Part shown: piece by piece, positions 28,643 through 37,497 of the stretch
Layout of the letters: each line of letters starts with the position of its first letter
How positions within the stretch are numbered: position 1 is the first letter of the stretch
Source of the DNA: Arthrobacter globiformis
GTDB lineage: Bacteria; Actinomycetota; Actinomycetes; Actinomycetales; Micrococcaceae
Assembly: GCF_030818015.1 (NCBI RefSeq)
Contig: NZ_JAUSZX010000001.1
Coordinates: 4,030,001 to 4,094,000, forward strand
Direction: 5' to 3'
Length of the DNA stretch: 64,000 nucleotides
The notes under the pieces: generated by a model
Database searches by the model: none
Seen by the model: only the letters and a program-made list of their open reading frames with translations
What the model was told of the DNA's origin: nothing
Translations under genes and position numbers: made by a program

Positions 28643-28678
28643 GGGCCCTGCACCGGTGCTAGCACCGGTGCAGGGCCC
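28643..28678. terminator. 36-bp perfect palindrome after the CHAP gene
   Basis: Two 18-bp arms meet with no spacer (centre between 28660 and 28661), only 16 bp after the CHAP stop. A weak T-rich tail follows. Probably a bidirectional terminator; a perfect loopless palindrome could also be a cruciform or a REP-like site. Confidence 0.7.
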
Positions 28679-28731
28679 TTCTGCATCTTTGAACCAACCG
28701 GTCAGTGCCAGCGAGTAATAGCGGGCGTCGT

Positions 28732-28909
28732 TTAGGTTCGTCGGTCTCGTGGCCAGCGGCCGGGGCAGGCGCTTTGCTGGAGGAACGATGCCATCCTCAA
28801 TGACCGCGAGGACAAGAATGCCTTGACCGCGAGGACAGAATGCCTTCGTGTTCACGAATTGACTCGGCCTGCTGTCGGGCAGGAACAGCGCGTTGCGAAC
28901 TTGCCCGCT
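28732..28909 (-). pseudogene. Remnant of a pyruvyltransferase/glycosyltransferase 3' end
   Basis: Base-by-base this aligns with 17099-17250, the end of the intact pyruvyltransferase gene. Reading back from a TAA at 28732 gives 'SLRMASFLQQSA' against 'SFRMASFLRRSA', ending in -RDRRT versus -KGRRH. A 22-23 bp tandem duplication (28802-28846) breaks the frame. Only about 55 codons remain; the enzyme body is missing. It may instead come from another enzyme that shared this C-terminal tail. Confidence 0.7.
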
Positions 28910-28966
28910 GCCCGTTCCCGCGAGCGGCGATGAGCCGGCAGCGCGCATGCTTGCGGAACACAGGCC

Positions 28967-29071
28967 TTAGTGTCTGGACCTGGCCCGGATGATCACGGCA
29001 GAGAGACCGCTTGCTGCAATGAATGATCCAAGCATTACTGCAAGTGCTGATGCGTATTCAACGATAGTCAT
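28967..29071 (-). CDS. 34-residue single-span membrane peptide
   Basis: A 34-codon frame: 'MTIVEYASALAVMLGS' runs into a hydrophobic helix ('FIAASGLSAVII') and a basic tail ('RARSRH'). GAAAGGG lies about 10 bp upstream. It is inside a 197-bp repeat whose second copy, beyond the giant protease gene, has the same frame broken by a nonsense codon and a 2-bp deletion. Conservation of start, helix and 5' leader between copies supports translation. Function unknown; toxin-like or accessory membrane peptides have this form, but nothing here proves it. Confidence 0.55.
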   Translation of the reverse strand: MTIVEYASALAVMLGSFIAASGLSAVIIRARSRH

Positions 29072-29167
29072 CGCGGCCACACCCTTTCAGTTGTGATGCG
29101 GCGACAATACCGGCGCGAATCGGCGCCCCTGAGAACGAACCCGGCGTGTTGGATCAAGATTTGGAAA
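28971..29167. repeat. Long direct repeat, copy A (197 bp)
   Basis: Direct repeat of 34331-34523, same orientation, about 85-90% alike by eye. It covers the 34-residue peptide gene and about 95 bp of its leader. The two copies bracket the giant S8 protease gene. Confidence 0.85.
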
Positions 29168-29239
29168 CGGTCCATCCCCGGCAACGGCCGCCACGCGAAG
29201 ATTCGCGCGGCGGCCCTTCAGTTCAGGGAAGCGGCCGTG

Positions 29240-32200
29240 TCAGTTCCAGCCGGCGCCCATGGAGGTCCGGCCCAGCCAGTTGCCTGCACCGTTGCCCTTG
29301 TACAGCCAGAGCACGCCGGCAGCGTCAATTGCCAGGGCATCAGGCCTGCCGTCGCCGTTGAAATCGCCGCGGCCCGCGATGGTGCCCATGGCGTTCCAGC
29401 CCGCACCGGCGCTGGTCCGCGAGCCGAACCCGCCGCGCCCGTTGCCGCGGTAGACCCAGAGGATTCCGCTCTGATCGCGGGCCAGGATGTCCACCTTGCG
29501 GTCACCCGTCAGATCGCCGGGACCGACGACGGCGGTCATCGCGTTCCAGCCTCCGCCCACCCGGATCCGGGCCAGCCATCCCCCGCGACCGTTGCCGGGA
29601 TAGACCCACAGCGTCCCGCCGCTGTCCCGGGCCAGCACGTCCGCCTTCCCGTCACCGTTCATATCACCGGGACCGACGATGGAGTTCATGACGTTCCAGC
29701 CACCGCCCACCCGGATCCGGGCCAGCCATCCCCCGCGACCGTTCCCGGGGTACACCCACAGCGTTCCGGCAGAGTCGCGTGCCAGCACATCGTCCCTGCG
29801 GTCCCCGGTCAGGTCGCCGGCTCCGACGAGTGAGTTCATGACGTTCCAGCCGGCGCCCACCTTTGTGCGGGCGAGCCAGCCCCCGCGCCCGTTGCCCGGG
29901 TACAGCCACAACGTCCCGCCGCTGTCACGGGCGAGCACGTCAGCCTTCCCGTCACTGTTCAGGTCACCCGCAGGCACAACCATAGTCATTCGGAACACGG
30001 CCTTGAACGTCGTGGACCAGGATGAAACCGCTCCGGCCTTCAGCACGTAGTCCGGCTTGGCCTTCGCGACGACGCTGACCGTTCCTGCCCCGGGATAGGT
30101 CCCGGCAGTCACGGTCTTGCCCCCGGCCAGGTACTCCACGCCCTCGACCTCGGGAACGGTGTAGGTGTCCTGCGCGGTGCCGTCCTTGTCCATGAACACC
30201 ACAGGCGCCGGCGTGACCACCAACGGCGTCGCCTTGAACGTCGCCGTCCACTCAGTCACAGCACCGGCCTTGAGGACGTAATCCGTCTTCGTCCGTGCAA
30301 CCACGGTGACGGTGCCGGTGCCCGGGTGGGTTCCGACCCCGACGACCTTGTCCCCGACCAGGTACTCAACACCATCAACAGCAGGGATCGTGTAGCTGTC
30401 CTCTGCCGTACCGTTCTTGTCGGTGAACACCACGGCAACCGGGCTCACCTCATACGGGGTCGCCTTGAACGTCGCCGACCACTCCGTCACGGTACCGGCC
30501 TTGACCACATAATCGGTCTTCGCCCGCGCCGTCACCGTCACCGTGCCAAAGCCCGGGTAGGTGCCAGCGGCCACGACCTTGTCCCCCACCAGGTACTCCA
30601 CACCATCGGTCGCAGGGACCGTGTAAGTGTCCTCCGCCGTGCCGTCCTTGTCCGTGAACACCACGGCAACCGGGCTCACCTCAAACGGCGTCGCCTTGAA
30701 CGCCGCCGACCACTCCGTCACAGCACCAGCCTTGACGACATAATCCGCCTTAGCCCGCGCGGTCACCGTCACCGTGCCAGTGCCGGGGTACGTGCCCGCT
30801 TTCACACTCTTGTCAGCGAGCAGGTACTCCACGCCCTCAACTGCAGGAACCGTGTAGGTGTCCTCTGCGGTGCCATCCTTGTCGGTGAACACCACCGCCT
30901 CCGGTGCCACCTCGTACGGGGTCACCTTGAACGTCGCCGTCCACTCAGTCACGGTACCGGCCTTGACCACATAATCGGTCTTCGCCCGCGCCGTCACCGT
31001 CACCGTGCCAGAGCCCGGGTAGGTGCCAGCTGCGACGACCTTGTCCCCGACCAGGTACTCCACACCATCGGTCGCAGGGACCGTGTAAGTGTCCTCCGCC
31101 GTGCGGTCCTTGTCCGTGAACACCACCGCCTCCGGTGTCACCTCGTACGGGGTCGCCTTGAACGTCGCCGTCCATTCAGTCACAGCACCGGCCTTGAAGA
31201 CGTAGTCAGTCTTCGCGCGCGCCGCCACCGTCACCGTGCCAGCGCCGGGGTACGTTGCCGCCTCGACGACCTTGTCACCGACCAGGTACTCCACACCCTC
31301 AACTGCAGGAACCGTGTAGGTGTCCTCGGCGGTGCCATCCTTGTCGGTGAACACCACCGCCGCCGGTGCCACCTCGTACGGGGTCACCTTGAACGTCGCC
31401 GTCCACTCCGTGGCAGCACCGGCTTTAACGACGAAGTCAGTCTTCGCCCGAGCCGTCACAGTGACCGTGTCAGAGCCCGGGTACGTCCCCGCCTCGACGA
31501 CCTTGTCCCCAACCAGGTACTCCACACCCTCGGTCGCCGGGACCGTGTAAGTGTCCTCCGCCGTGCCGTCCTTGTCCGTGAACACCACCGCCGCCGGGAC
31601 CACCTCAAACGGGGTCGCCTTGAACGTCGCCGACCACTCCGCCACAGCACCGGCCTTGACCACGTAGTCAGTCTTCGCCCGCGCCGTCACAGTGACCGTG
31701 CCGGCGCCGGGGTACGTTCCCGCCTCGACGACCTTGTCGCCGACCAGATACTCCACACCGTCAGTCGCCGGGATCGTGTACGTGTCCTCCGCCGTGCCGT
31801 CCTTGTCCGTGAACGCAATAGTTCCAGGCTCCACGTCCTGCAGGACGGTGGATGTGGCCGCACTGGAACGTGTCTCAAGGCGATAGCCGAGTTTGGTGCC
31901 CGTGATCGATACGTGCAAGTTGTGCCCGCGATCTTCGGTGCCAACCTCGTATGTGGCGTTAGTTGCCCCTTCGATGGCAGTTTGTGAGCGGAACCATTGG
32001 AATGTGTGGGTCACAGGCGAAGGCGTCCAATCTCCTGGCTCCGCTGCCAAAACGCGCCCGACAAGAGGCACTCCAGTCACGACAGGCACAGGAGAACCGG
32101 TGAGAAGGCCCGGCGCTACAGCACTCGTTGATGGTGAAGTAGCCGATACGCTGTTGGCCTTAGCACTGCTGCCGGTGACCGTGACTGCTAAAACAGCACC

Positions 32201-34090
32201 TAGGTCCGACGGCGGAACCCTGTAGGTCACTTCGGTAGCGCCTTCAATATCGAAGCCGTTCTTGCTCCATTGGTAGGCGAATGCCACGTCTTCGGGCGCC
32301 CATTGCCCTGTCGCAGCTTTCAGAGTGTTGCCGACGACTGCGTCGCCGGTAACCGTTGGTTCACCGGGTGAGATCGAAAACGACTCGATTGGTCCAACGG
32401 GGGCCGAAGTCCGGGAAGCTGTGACATAACGGCTCTTCGTGCCCGTGACCTTCACGCTGATCAATTTGCCGAGTTCAGAGACACCGGGCGTGAACGACGC
32501 GCCTATCCCATTCGGGAGAGGATCCCCGTCCGCTAACCACTGATAGCTAAGCGTGACCGGCGCCGGTCCCCAGGTCCCCGGTTCCACCGTCAGCGTACGA
32601 TTCAGTGCGACAACGCCAGTCACGGTGGGCGAGCCGGCGGTCAATTCCGGATCAGGCCGAACTGCGGCGCCGGCGTTGACGATGGGAAGGGATGGCGGGC
32701 AGACGGCCCCGATGATGCAGGGAGAGCCAGAGAAGCGGACGGTCGCTTTTAGTCTTTCTTCAATATAGGACGGGGTCGCCTTCTCACCGAGGTTAGCCAC
32801 CAACATGGCCGCCACGCCTGCTACGTGCGGGGCAGCCATAGATGTGCCCTGAGAGAAGTAGTACGCCTCCGCTCCGGGCGATGTGACGCCTTCGTTCAAA
32901 GTGGAGGCGATACCGTTTGATGCACTCCAACTCATGTCCCCGCCCGGGGCCATGACATCAACTTCTGGTCCGTAATTCGAGTACGGGGCGCGCTGGGCGT
33001 TGCGCGTGCTGGCGCCAACGGTAATTACGTTTTGGCAATTCGCGGGGCTCGATTCAGCCGCTGGCCTATTCTCGTTGCCGGATGCTACAACAATGGCCGC
33101 CCCTCGCGATGTGGCTAGGTCGATTGCAGATTGATATGTAAGGGAGCAGGCACCGCTCCCGCCGAGGCTCAGGTTTATGATTTTGGCCGGGTTTGCGTTG
33201 TCGGGTAGTCCTGCCACGGAGCCGCCGGCGGCCCATATAATGGCGTCCGCGATGTCGGATGTGTATCCGCCGCAAGGCCCCAACGCCCTCATCGGCAGGA
33301 TTTTTGCGCCAGGAGCTACGCCAGCCACGCCCTGGTTGTTGTCCGTCACGGCTGCAATCGTTCCGGCAACATGCGTGCCATGCCACGATGACTGGCCCAC
33401 TCCGGAGCCGGAGTAGCACTGTCCCGCCCCTGTCCAGTCGCCTTCATCACTAGGATCGGCATCCCGCCCATCGCCGTCGCGGGCTGAGAAGGGATTCCAG
33501 ATCATGTCGAAGCCAGGAAGAACGTTTGCGTTGAGGTCGCTGTGGTTCGTGATGCCGGTGTCGACGACCGCCACCACGACGCCTTCGCCTTTGCTGACCG
33601 TCCACGCTTCCGGCACTCGCATGCCACCTTGCGATTCAAAGAAGTCCCATTGAAGCGGAAAAAAGGTGTCATTGGAGGTTGCGACGGACATCGGCCTCAT
33701 GACCAGGTCGGGTTCGGCGTATTCCACATCCGGGTCAGCGCGCAGTGCATCAAGAAGTGTTCCGATCTGATCGGTGGACAGCTTCCGGTCGGTCCGAAGA
33801 ACATGCGCTCCGGCCGATGTCGCACGCACATCCTTCAGCGCAGCACCGACCTTTGATCCTGCGGCAGCATAGGAACGTCCACGCTCAACCGCACTTATCC
33901 GTGCCTTCTCCTTGTACCTGACGATAATCTGCTCCGTTGGCACATCCGCGGACTGAGGAGACATCGGCATGGCGGGCAGTGTTGGCTCGTCCGCCACGGC
34001 TGGAGGGGCGAACAGTCCGCCGCCGATAAGAGCGCCAACGGCAGCCAAAGTTACATGCGAAAAAAACCGTGCTCGCGGCAGGCCAATCAA
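29240..34090 (-). CDS. Giant secreted S8 protease with Ig-like, eight 77-residue and FG-GAP repeats
   Basis: About 1616 residues from TTG 34090, chosen because AGGACGG lies 5 bp upstream and the product begins like its paralogue ('LPRARFFSHVTLAAVGAL'); ATG 34165 has no ribosome site. Signal peptide, then I9 propeptide ('EQIIVRYKEKARIS'), then subtilisin domain with Asp in 'VVVAVVDTGITNHS', His in 'WHGTHVAGTIAAV' and Ser in 'QGTSMAAPHVAGVAA'. Next, three Ig-like domains ('GTWGPAPVTLSYQWLADG' type), eight copies of a 77-residue module ('VVFTDKDGTAEDTYTVPA'), and five FG-GAP repeats. It is the elongated paralogue of the 748-residue protease: the same ends, with a stalk inserted. Bracketed by the long direct repeats. 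Confidence 0.9.
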   Translation of the reverse strand: MIGLPRARFFSHVTLAAVGALIGGGLFAPPAVADEPTLPAMPMSPQSADVPTEQIIVRYKEKARISAVERGRSYAAAGSKVGAALKDVRATSAGAHVLRTDRKLSTDQIGTLLDALRADPDVEYAEPDLVMRPMSVATSNDTFFPLQWDFFESQGGMRVPEAWTVSKGEGVVVAVVDTGITNHSDLNANVLPGFDMIWNPFSARDGDGRDADPSDEGDWTGAGQCYSGSGVGQSSWHGTHVAGTIAAVTDNNQGVAGVAPGAKILPMRALGPCGGYTSDIADAIIWAAGGSVAGLPDNANPAKIINLSLGGSGACSLTYQSAIDLATSRGAAIVVASGNENRPAAESSPANCQNVITVGASTRNAQRAPYSNYGPEVDVMAPGGDMSWSASNGIASTLNEGVTSPGAEAYYFSQGTSMAAPHVAGVAAMLVANLGEKATPSYIEERLKATVRFSGSPCIIGAVCPPSLPIVNAGAAVRPDPELTAGSPTVTGVVALNRTLTVEPGTWGPAPVTLSYQWLADGDPLPNGIGASFTPGVSELGKLISVKVTGTKSRYVTASRTSAPVGPIESFSISPGEPTVTGDAVVGNTLKAATGQWAPEDVAFAYQWSKNGFDIEGATEVTYRVPPSDLGAVLAVTVTGSSAKANSVSATSPSTSAVAPGLLTGSPVPVVTGVPLVGRVLAAEPGDWTPSPVTHTFQWFRSQTAIEGATNATYEVGTEDRGHNLHVSITGTKLGYRLETRSSAATSTVLQDVEPGTIAFTDKDGTAEDTYTIPATDGVEYLVGDKVVEAGTYPGAGTVTVTARAKTDYVVKAGAVAEWSATFKATPFEVVPAAVVFTDKDGTAEDTYTVPATEGVEYLVGDKVVEAGTYPGSDTVTVTARAKTDFVVKAGAATEWTATFKVTPYEVAPAAVVFTDKDGTAEDTYTVPAVEGVEYLVGDKVVEAATYPGAGTVTVAARAKTDYVFKAGAVTEWTATFKATPYEVTPEAVVFTDKDRTAEDTYTVPATDGVEYLVGDKVVAAGTYPGSGTVTVTARAKTDYVVKAGTVTEWTATFKVTPYEVAPEAVVFTDKDGTAEDTYTVPAVEGVEYLLADKSVKAGTYPGTGTVTVTARAKADYVVKAGAVTEWSAAFKATPFEVSPVAVVFTDKDGTAEDTYTVPATDGVEYLVGDKVVAAGTYPGFGTVTVTARAKTDYVVKAGTVTEWSATFKATPYEVSPVAVVFTDKNGTAEDSYTIPAVDGVEYLVGDKVVGVGTHPGTGTVTVVARTKTDYVLKAGAVTEWTATFKATPLVVTPAPVVFMDKDGTAQDTYTVPEVEGVEYLAGGKTVTAGTYPGAGTVSVVAKAKPDYVLKAGAVSSWSTTFKAVFRMTMVVPAGDLNSDGKADVLARDSGGTLWLYPGNGRGGWLARTKVGAGWNVMNSLVGAGDLTGDRRDDVLARDSAGTLWVYPGNGRGGWLARIRVGGGWNVMNSIVGPGDMNGDGKADVLARDSGGTLWVYPGNGRGGWLARIRVGGGWNAMTAVVGPGDLTGDRKVDILARDQSGILWVYRGNGRGGFGSRTSAGAGWNAMGTIAGRGDFNGDGRPDALAIDAAGVLWLYKGNGAGNWLGRTSMGAGWN
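29243..29968 (-). repeat. 150-bp FG-GAP coding repeats, 4.8 units
   Basis: Five tandem units in the C-terminus of the giant protease, alternating 'GDLTGDR' and 'GDMNGDGKADVLARDSGG' types. They resemble the units of the 748-residue protease at DNA level. Confidence 0.85.
29999..31822 (-). repeat. Eight tandem 231-bp coding repeats (77-residue stalk module)
   Basis: About 7.9 units at 231-bp period. Alternate units share variants ('PATDGVEY' versus 'PAVEGVEY'; 'EVAPEAVV' versus 'EVSPVAVV'), showing expansion by multi-unit duplication rather than one by one. Confidence 0.9.
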
Positions 34091-34330
34091 TAGGACCGTC
34101 CTAAGGTCATGCGTCGACCACAGACGAGTCACTACGCGGATGGAGGCCGCGTGCCCCGCGTCCATGTTGAATTGTAGCTATAACTTCAAGCTTCAATATC
34201 CATGCAGCAGCGCCTCGCTCCCCCTCGTGGCCGGTGGACTTAGCCCGATGCCATAAACGCCAGTGCCACGTTCAAAATCGAAGCCTGCAGCTGCATCTAG
34301 GATGAGATAGCAGGAGCCTGCTCTGGACCC

Positions 34331-34429
34331 TGTCTGGACCTGGACCGGAATCACGGCGGAGAGACCAGTTGCGGCGGCCAAGGATCCCAGCATTATTGCT
34401 AGTGCCGATGCCTATTCAACGATAGTCAT
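34331..34429 (-). pseudogene. Broken copy of the 34-residue membrane peptide
   Basis: ATG and the first five codons (MTIVE) match the copy at 28967-29071. Codon 6 is TAG instead of TAC, and a 2-bp deletion later shifts the frame. The helix-coding part ('ASALAIMLGSLAAATGLSAV') is otherwise kept, so decay is recent. Confidence 0.7.
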
Positions 34430-34523
34430 CGCGGCCACACTTTCAGTTGTGATGCGGCGACACCACCGGCGCGAATCGGCGCCCCTGGGAATGAACCCGG
34501 CGTGTTGGCTCAAGATTTGGAAA
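34331..34523. repeat. Long direct repeat, copy B (193 bp)
   Basis: Partner of 28971-29167. It lies just upstream of the giant protease on the - strand. Small indels separate the copies (for example ACACCCTTTCAG versus ACACTTTCAG). Confidence 0.85.
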
Positions 34524-34840
34524 AGAGGTCTGCCCGGGCGGCCGAGGTTCACCAAGTCACGCATGCCACCTCCCCTGGCAGCAAGGAGCCCAACGGCCCC
34601 CCATAAATGCCGTTGGAATCCCTGCGCCTTCTGAGAGACTAGCCAGTCCGTCCCAGCGGGGTCAGCACAGTAACGAGCCGGCGGCGGAATTTGTCACCGG
34701 AAGTGGGGACACCGAGAAGCTTTAATATATAGCAGCCGGCCAGCAAACAATTGGTTGCCCGCGACGCAAAGCGAATTCCTACTAATCAACTGGCACAATT
34801 GCGGCAGAAATGGCGTCGGCGGGAATCGCCGTCGTCGGTG
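34524..34840. other. Non-coding spacer after repeat copy B
   Basis: About 320 bp with no convincing ORF, a short A/T-rich patch near 34725 and no clear regulatory site. Confidence 0.4.
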
Positions 34841-35351
34841 ACAACAGGGGTAGCCGCAGTGGAACAGGCGGAACTGCAGCAGGTTCGTGCAGGAATCATC
34901 GACGACGTGCTCGCTCTTCGTCGCGGTCCAGATCGGCCTGGGGCTGCTGAGTCTGGACCTGGTGACCGCCGCGTGGCCGGTGTTGCTGGCCATGTCCATC
35001 TACGTCGCGGCCGCCGTGGTGGTGCTGCTCCCTCGCCAGGGCCCGCTTCCGTTGGGCCCGGCCATCACGGCCCTCGGCGCGGTGGCCGCGATCACCCTCC
35101 TCGTGGGCAGCGCGCTTCCCCGTGACACCTGGCCGGGATATGCGGCCTGGCACCCGTCGGCCAGCTACACGCTGTTGGTGGTGGTCAACATCCGCGACCG
35201 GGTTCTGCTCTCGTGGATCGGGGTGGTGCTGGCCGCTGTGCTCGTCACGGTGTGGTCGGAGCAGCGAGCGAAGCATACCGATTACGCAGACACTAATAGC
35301 TTCTTGGTTCTTGCCGTGTTACACGCAAGGGAGATGACTGGAAAAGAATGA
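34841..35351 (+). pseudogene. Frameshifted membrane protein, probably the N-terminal half of a sensor kinase
   Basis: The main frame (from GTG 34887, 154 residues) has four to five hydrophobic segments ('LFVAVQIGLGLLSLDL', 'AAVVVLLPRQGPLPLGPAI', 'SYTLLVVVNIRDRVLL', 'GVVLAAVLVTVWSEQ'). The preceding residues ('QAELQQVRAGIIDDVLAL') are in a different frame and seem to join at about 34906-34912, pointing to a frameshift. The membrane part resembles NarL-type actinobacterial sensor kinases; no HisKA or ATPase domain follows and the frame ends in unrelated sequence. It may be a decayed kinase gene. Confidence 0.45.
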
Positions 35352-35445
35352 AAACACCGCGAACGCCGGACAATTTCCGCTACCATGCGGGAAGTCATCG
35401 ATAATTTTTGCCGCGCGGTAGCCTGCGGCCATCTGGGGGATCTTC

Positions 35446-37035
35446 ATGCTTAAACGACTCGTCGCTACATTATTGGCGACAGCCATTGTTAGCGCGGGGC
35501 TCGCGCCCGCTGCTGTTGCAGACGGCTCGGGCTGTACCCGGATCGCCGAATTCCAATCCATTTCGTATACGTGCAGCGGACCGAACATCGATTTGTCTCT
35601 CGTGGCCACCGATGCAACTCACCTGCACACCAGCGGCCACGTTCAAGACTGGACCGCTCTTGGAAGGCTGACGTCCCTCAAAGGTCTCGTCATCGACGAA
35701 GGGACGAACGATGACGTCACAGCCATCCAATACGCTGCTCCTTCCGTTGACGAGGTTAGCCTGCAAGGGCCTGCGATCACGGACCTCTCACCTCTATCGT
35801 CTCCGACAATGTCATGCTCTGCTTCGAAGCCTTGCATTTCCGCGATCAATCTAGTGGTCCCGAGCGTGAGGGCACTTTCCCCACTGTCGAATCTGAATTC
35901 TGGCGGATGTCTGCCTGAGGATTGCGTCCGCCACCTCACAATAGATGCGCCTGCCGTCACCGATTTTTCCCCGTTGGGTTCCATCCAGAAACTCGGCACA
36001 TTGTCTGTGAATGCTTCCTCAGACGCTCGTGAGCAGCACGTCATTTTGGCAACGTTTCCGTTGCCGAGTTACAGGGGGTTCAACGGCTCTCAGCTGATGC
36101 CAGCGCACGATCCTGACTTTCCTTATCCGCAGCACACCCTCCAGGGCGCGACTGCTCGCGCGACCTATTATGCGGAGGGGTGGGTCGATTTCTTCGTCTG
36201 GCCCCTCGCCCAGTCAACCGGGTCCACGGCCCTTGAGGCATACGGAACCCAGGTGAATGGCGCAATTTCACGAACCTATGTCGTCACCAAGCCGTCCAGA
36301 GGTGACTTCAACAGTGATGGTAGGTCCGACCTCCTGGCAAAGGATTCCGCCGGAGTCCTCTGGCTCTATCCAGGAACCAACAAGTCCACGCTGCCAACGA
36401 GAACGCGTTTGGGGGCGGGGTGGAACTCGATGACAATGATCGTGAGTCCCGGGGACTTCAACGGAGACGGTAGGGCGGACGTTCTGGCGAGAGACAGCGC
36501 GGGTGTTCTTTGGCTGTACCCCGGGAACGGCAAATCCGGGTGGGGCATGAGAGTGAGATTAGGCGCCGGCTGGAATATCATGACCGCCCTCGTCGGCGCT
36601 GGCGACTCCAACGCTGATGGCAAGGTCGATCTGCTGGCGCGCGATAGTGCCGGAGTCCTCTGGCTCTATCCAGGCAACGGCAAGGGCGCATGGCTTGCGC
36701 GGATCAGGATCGGCGCCGGCTGGCACACGATGGCTTCGATCGTTGGTGGAGACTCCATGGGAGCCGACCACATTGCTGACGTGATCGCGAGGGACTCAAC
36801 TGGAACCCTGTGGTTCTATCGCGGCAACGGACAAGGTGGGTTCCTTCCCCGAAGCAAGCTGTACACCGGGTGGAAGGGTGTGACTGCAATAGCGAGCCCC
36901 GGTGACTTGAGCGGCGACGGAGAGTCCGATCTCTTGGTCCGCGATGCCAGCGGAGTCCTGTGGCTGTACCGCAATCCTGGCTTACCAGCTGCCCGCATCG
37001 GGGCCGGCTGGGCTGGCATGAAGGCCATCGTCTGA
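35446..37035 (+). CDS. Secreted LRR-like protein with C-terminal FG-GAP repeats
   Basis: 529 residues. A Sec signal (about 1-25, 'AGLAPAAVA') is followed by a Cys-containing region with leucine-rich-like spacing ('LGRLTSLKGLVIDEG', 'VSLQGPAITDLSPL', 'LTIDAPAVTDFSPLGS'), about residues 60-200, as in internalin-type repeats. Cys pairs ('MSCSASKPC', 'GGCLPEDC') may staple it. A linker leads to five FG-GAP units from about residue 285 ('GDFNGDGRADVLARDSAG'). No catalytic motif is visible. It is likely a binding protein that uses the same propeller as the two proteases and the amidase. No downstream partner. Confidence 0.85.
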   Translation: MLKRLVATLLATAIVSAGLAPAAVADGSGCTRIAEFQSISYTCSGPNIDLSLVATDATHLHTSGHVQDWTALGRLTSLKGLVIDEGTNDDVTAIQYAAPSVDEVSLQGPAITDLSPLSSPTMSCSASKPCISAINLVVPSVRALSPLSNLNSGGCLPEDCVRHLTIDAPAVTDFSPLGSIQKLGTLSVNASSDAREQHVILATFPLPSYRGFNGSQLMPAHDPDFPYPQHTLQGATARATYYAEGWVDFFVWPLAQSTGSTALEAYGTQVNGAISRTYVVTKPSRGDFNSDGRSDLLAKDSAGVLWLYPGTNKSTLPTRTRLGAGWNSMTMIVSPGDFNGDGRADVLARDSAGVLWLYPGNGKSGWGMRVRLGAGWNIMTALVGAGDSNADGKVDLLARDSAGVLWLYPGNGKGAWLARIRIGAGWHTMASIVGGDSMGADHIADVIARDSTGTLWFYRGNGQGGFLPRSKLYTGWKGVTAIASPGDLSGDGESDLLVRDASGVLWLYRNPGLPAARIGAGWAGMKAIV

Positions 37036-37497
37036 GTCAAGAGCGACAAAGAGCCGCCCGCCGACGCCTACTATTACCTCTGGTCAGTGGGTGGCCCCGG
37101 TCCTGCTCCAATGCCCCGTCCTGTTCCGCATTGTCGCGCACCATTGGCTGACTCTCTCTGCCGTTACGGCACGACGAGCCGTCAGAGCAGCTAGTCTGCA
37201 AGCCACTCTGGCCTGATCTGTGCGGGCGAGTGTCCTCGTATTCACCCTCGGGGACAACGTAGCCGGCCTACAGGAAGCCCTCGCAAGCGGTGCCATGTGC
37301 GTCTCGCTCAAGCCCGCCGGGGAAACCATCGACAGCTGGTGGAAGGCTCTGTTCCTCTGGTTCTTCCCGGCACTGCAAACTGCATTCACATCGGCGTCGG
37401 TGAAAGGGGAAAGCCTGGCGTGTAGCCGGTAGGCGCACGAGGCATCGAGCCGGAAGGGATAGGATTCCGGAGGCCAAACCACAAACTAAGGGTGCTA
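37036..37497. other. Intergenic region
   Basis: No frame here has a ribosome site with family-like sequence. I see neither a terminator nor a repeat. It should hold the promoter of the nuclease gene. Confidence 0.4.

Noticed and set aside
29999..31822. Regular repeats considered as a CRISPR-like array
   Set aside because: Units are 231 bp, contiguous, in frame and protein-coding; there are no spacers.
30326..31987. 553-residue + strand frame rich in H, R and L repeats
   Set aside because: It is the reverse reading of the 231-bp repeats of the giant protease; its periodicity copies that of the real gene.
37220..37432. 70-residue + strand frame with a hydrophobic patch
   Set aside because: No ribosome site and no family-like sequence; overlaps equally good frames on the other strand.
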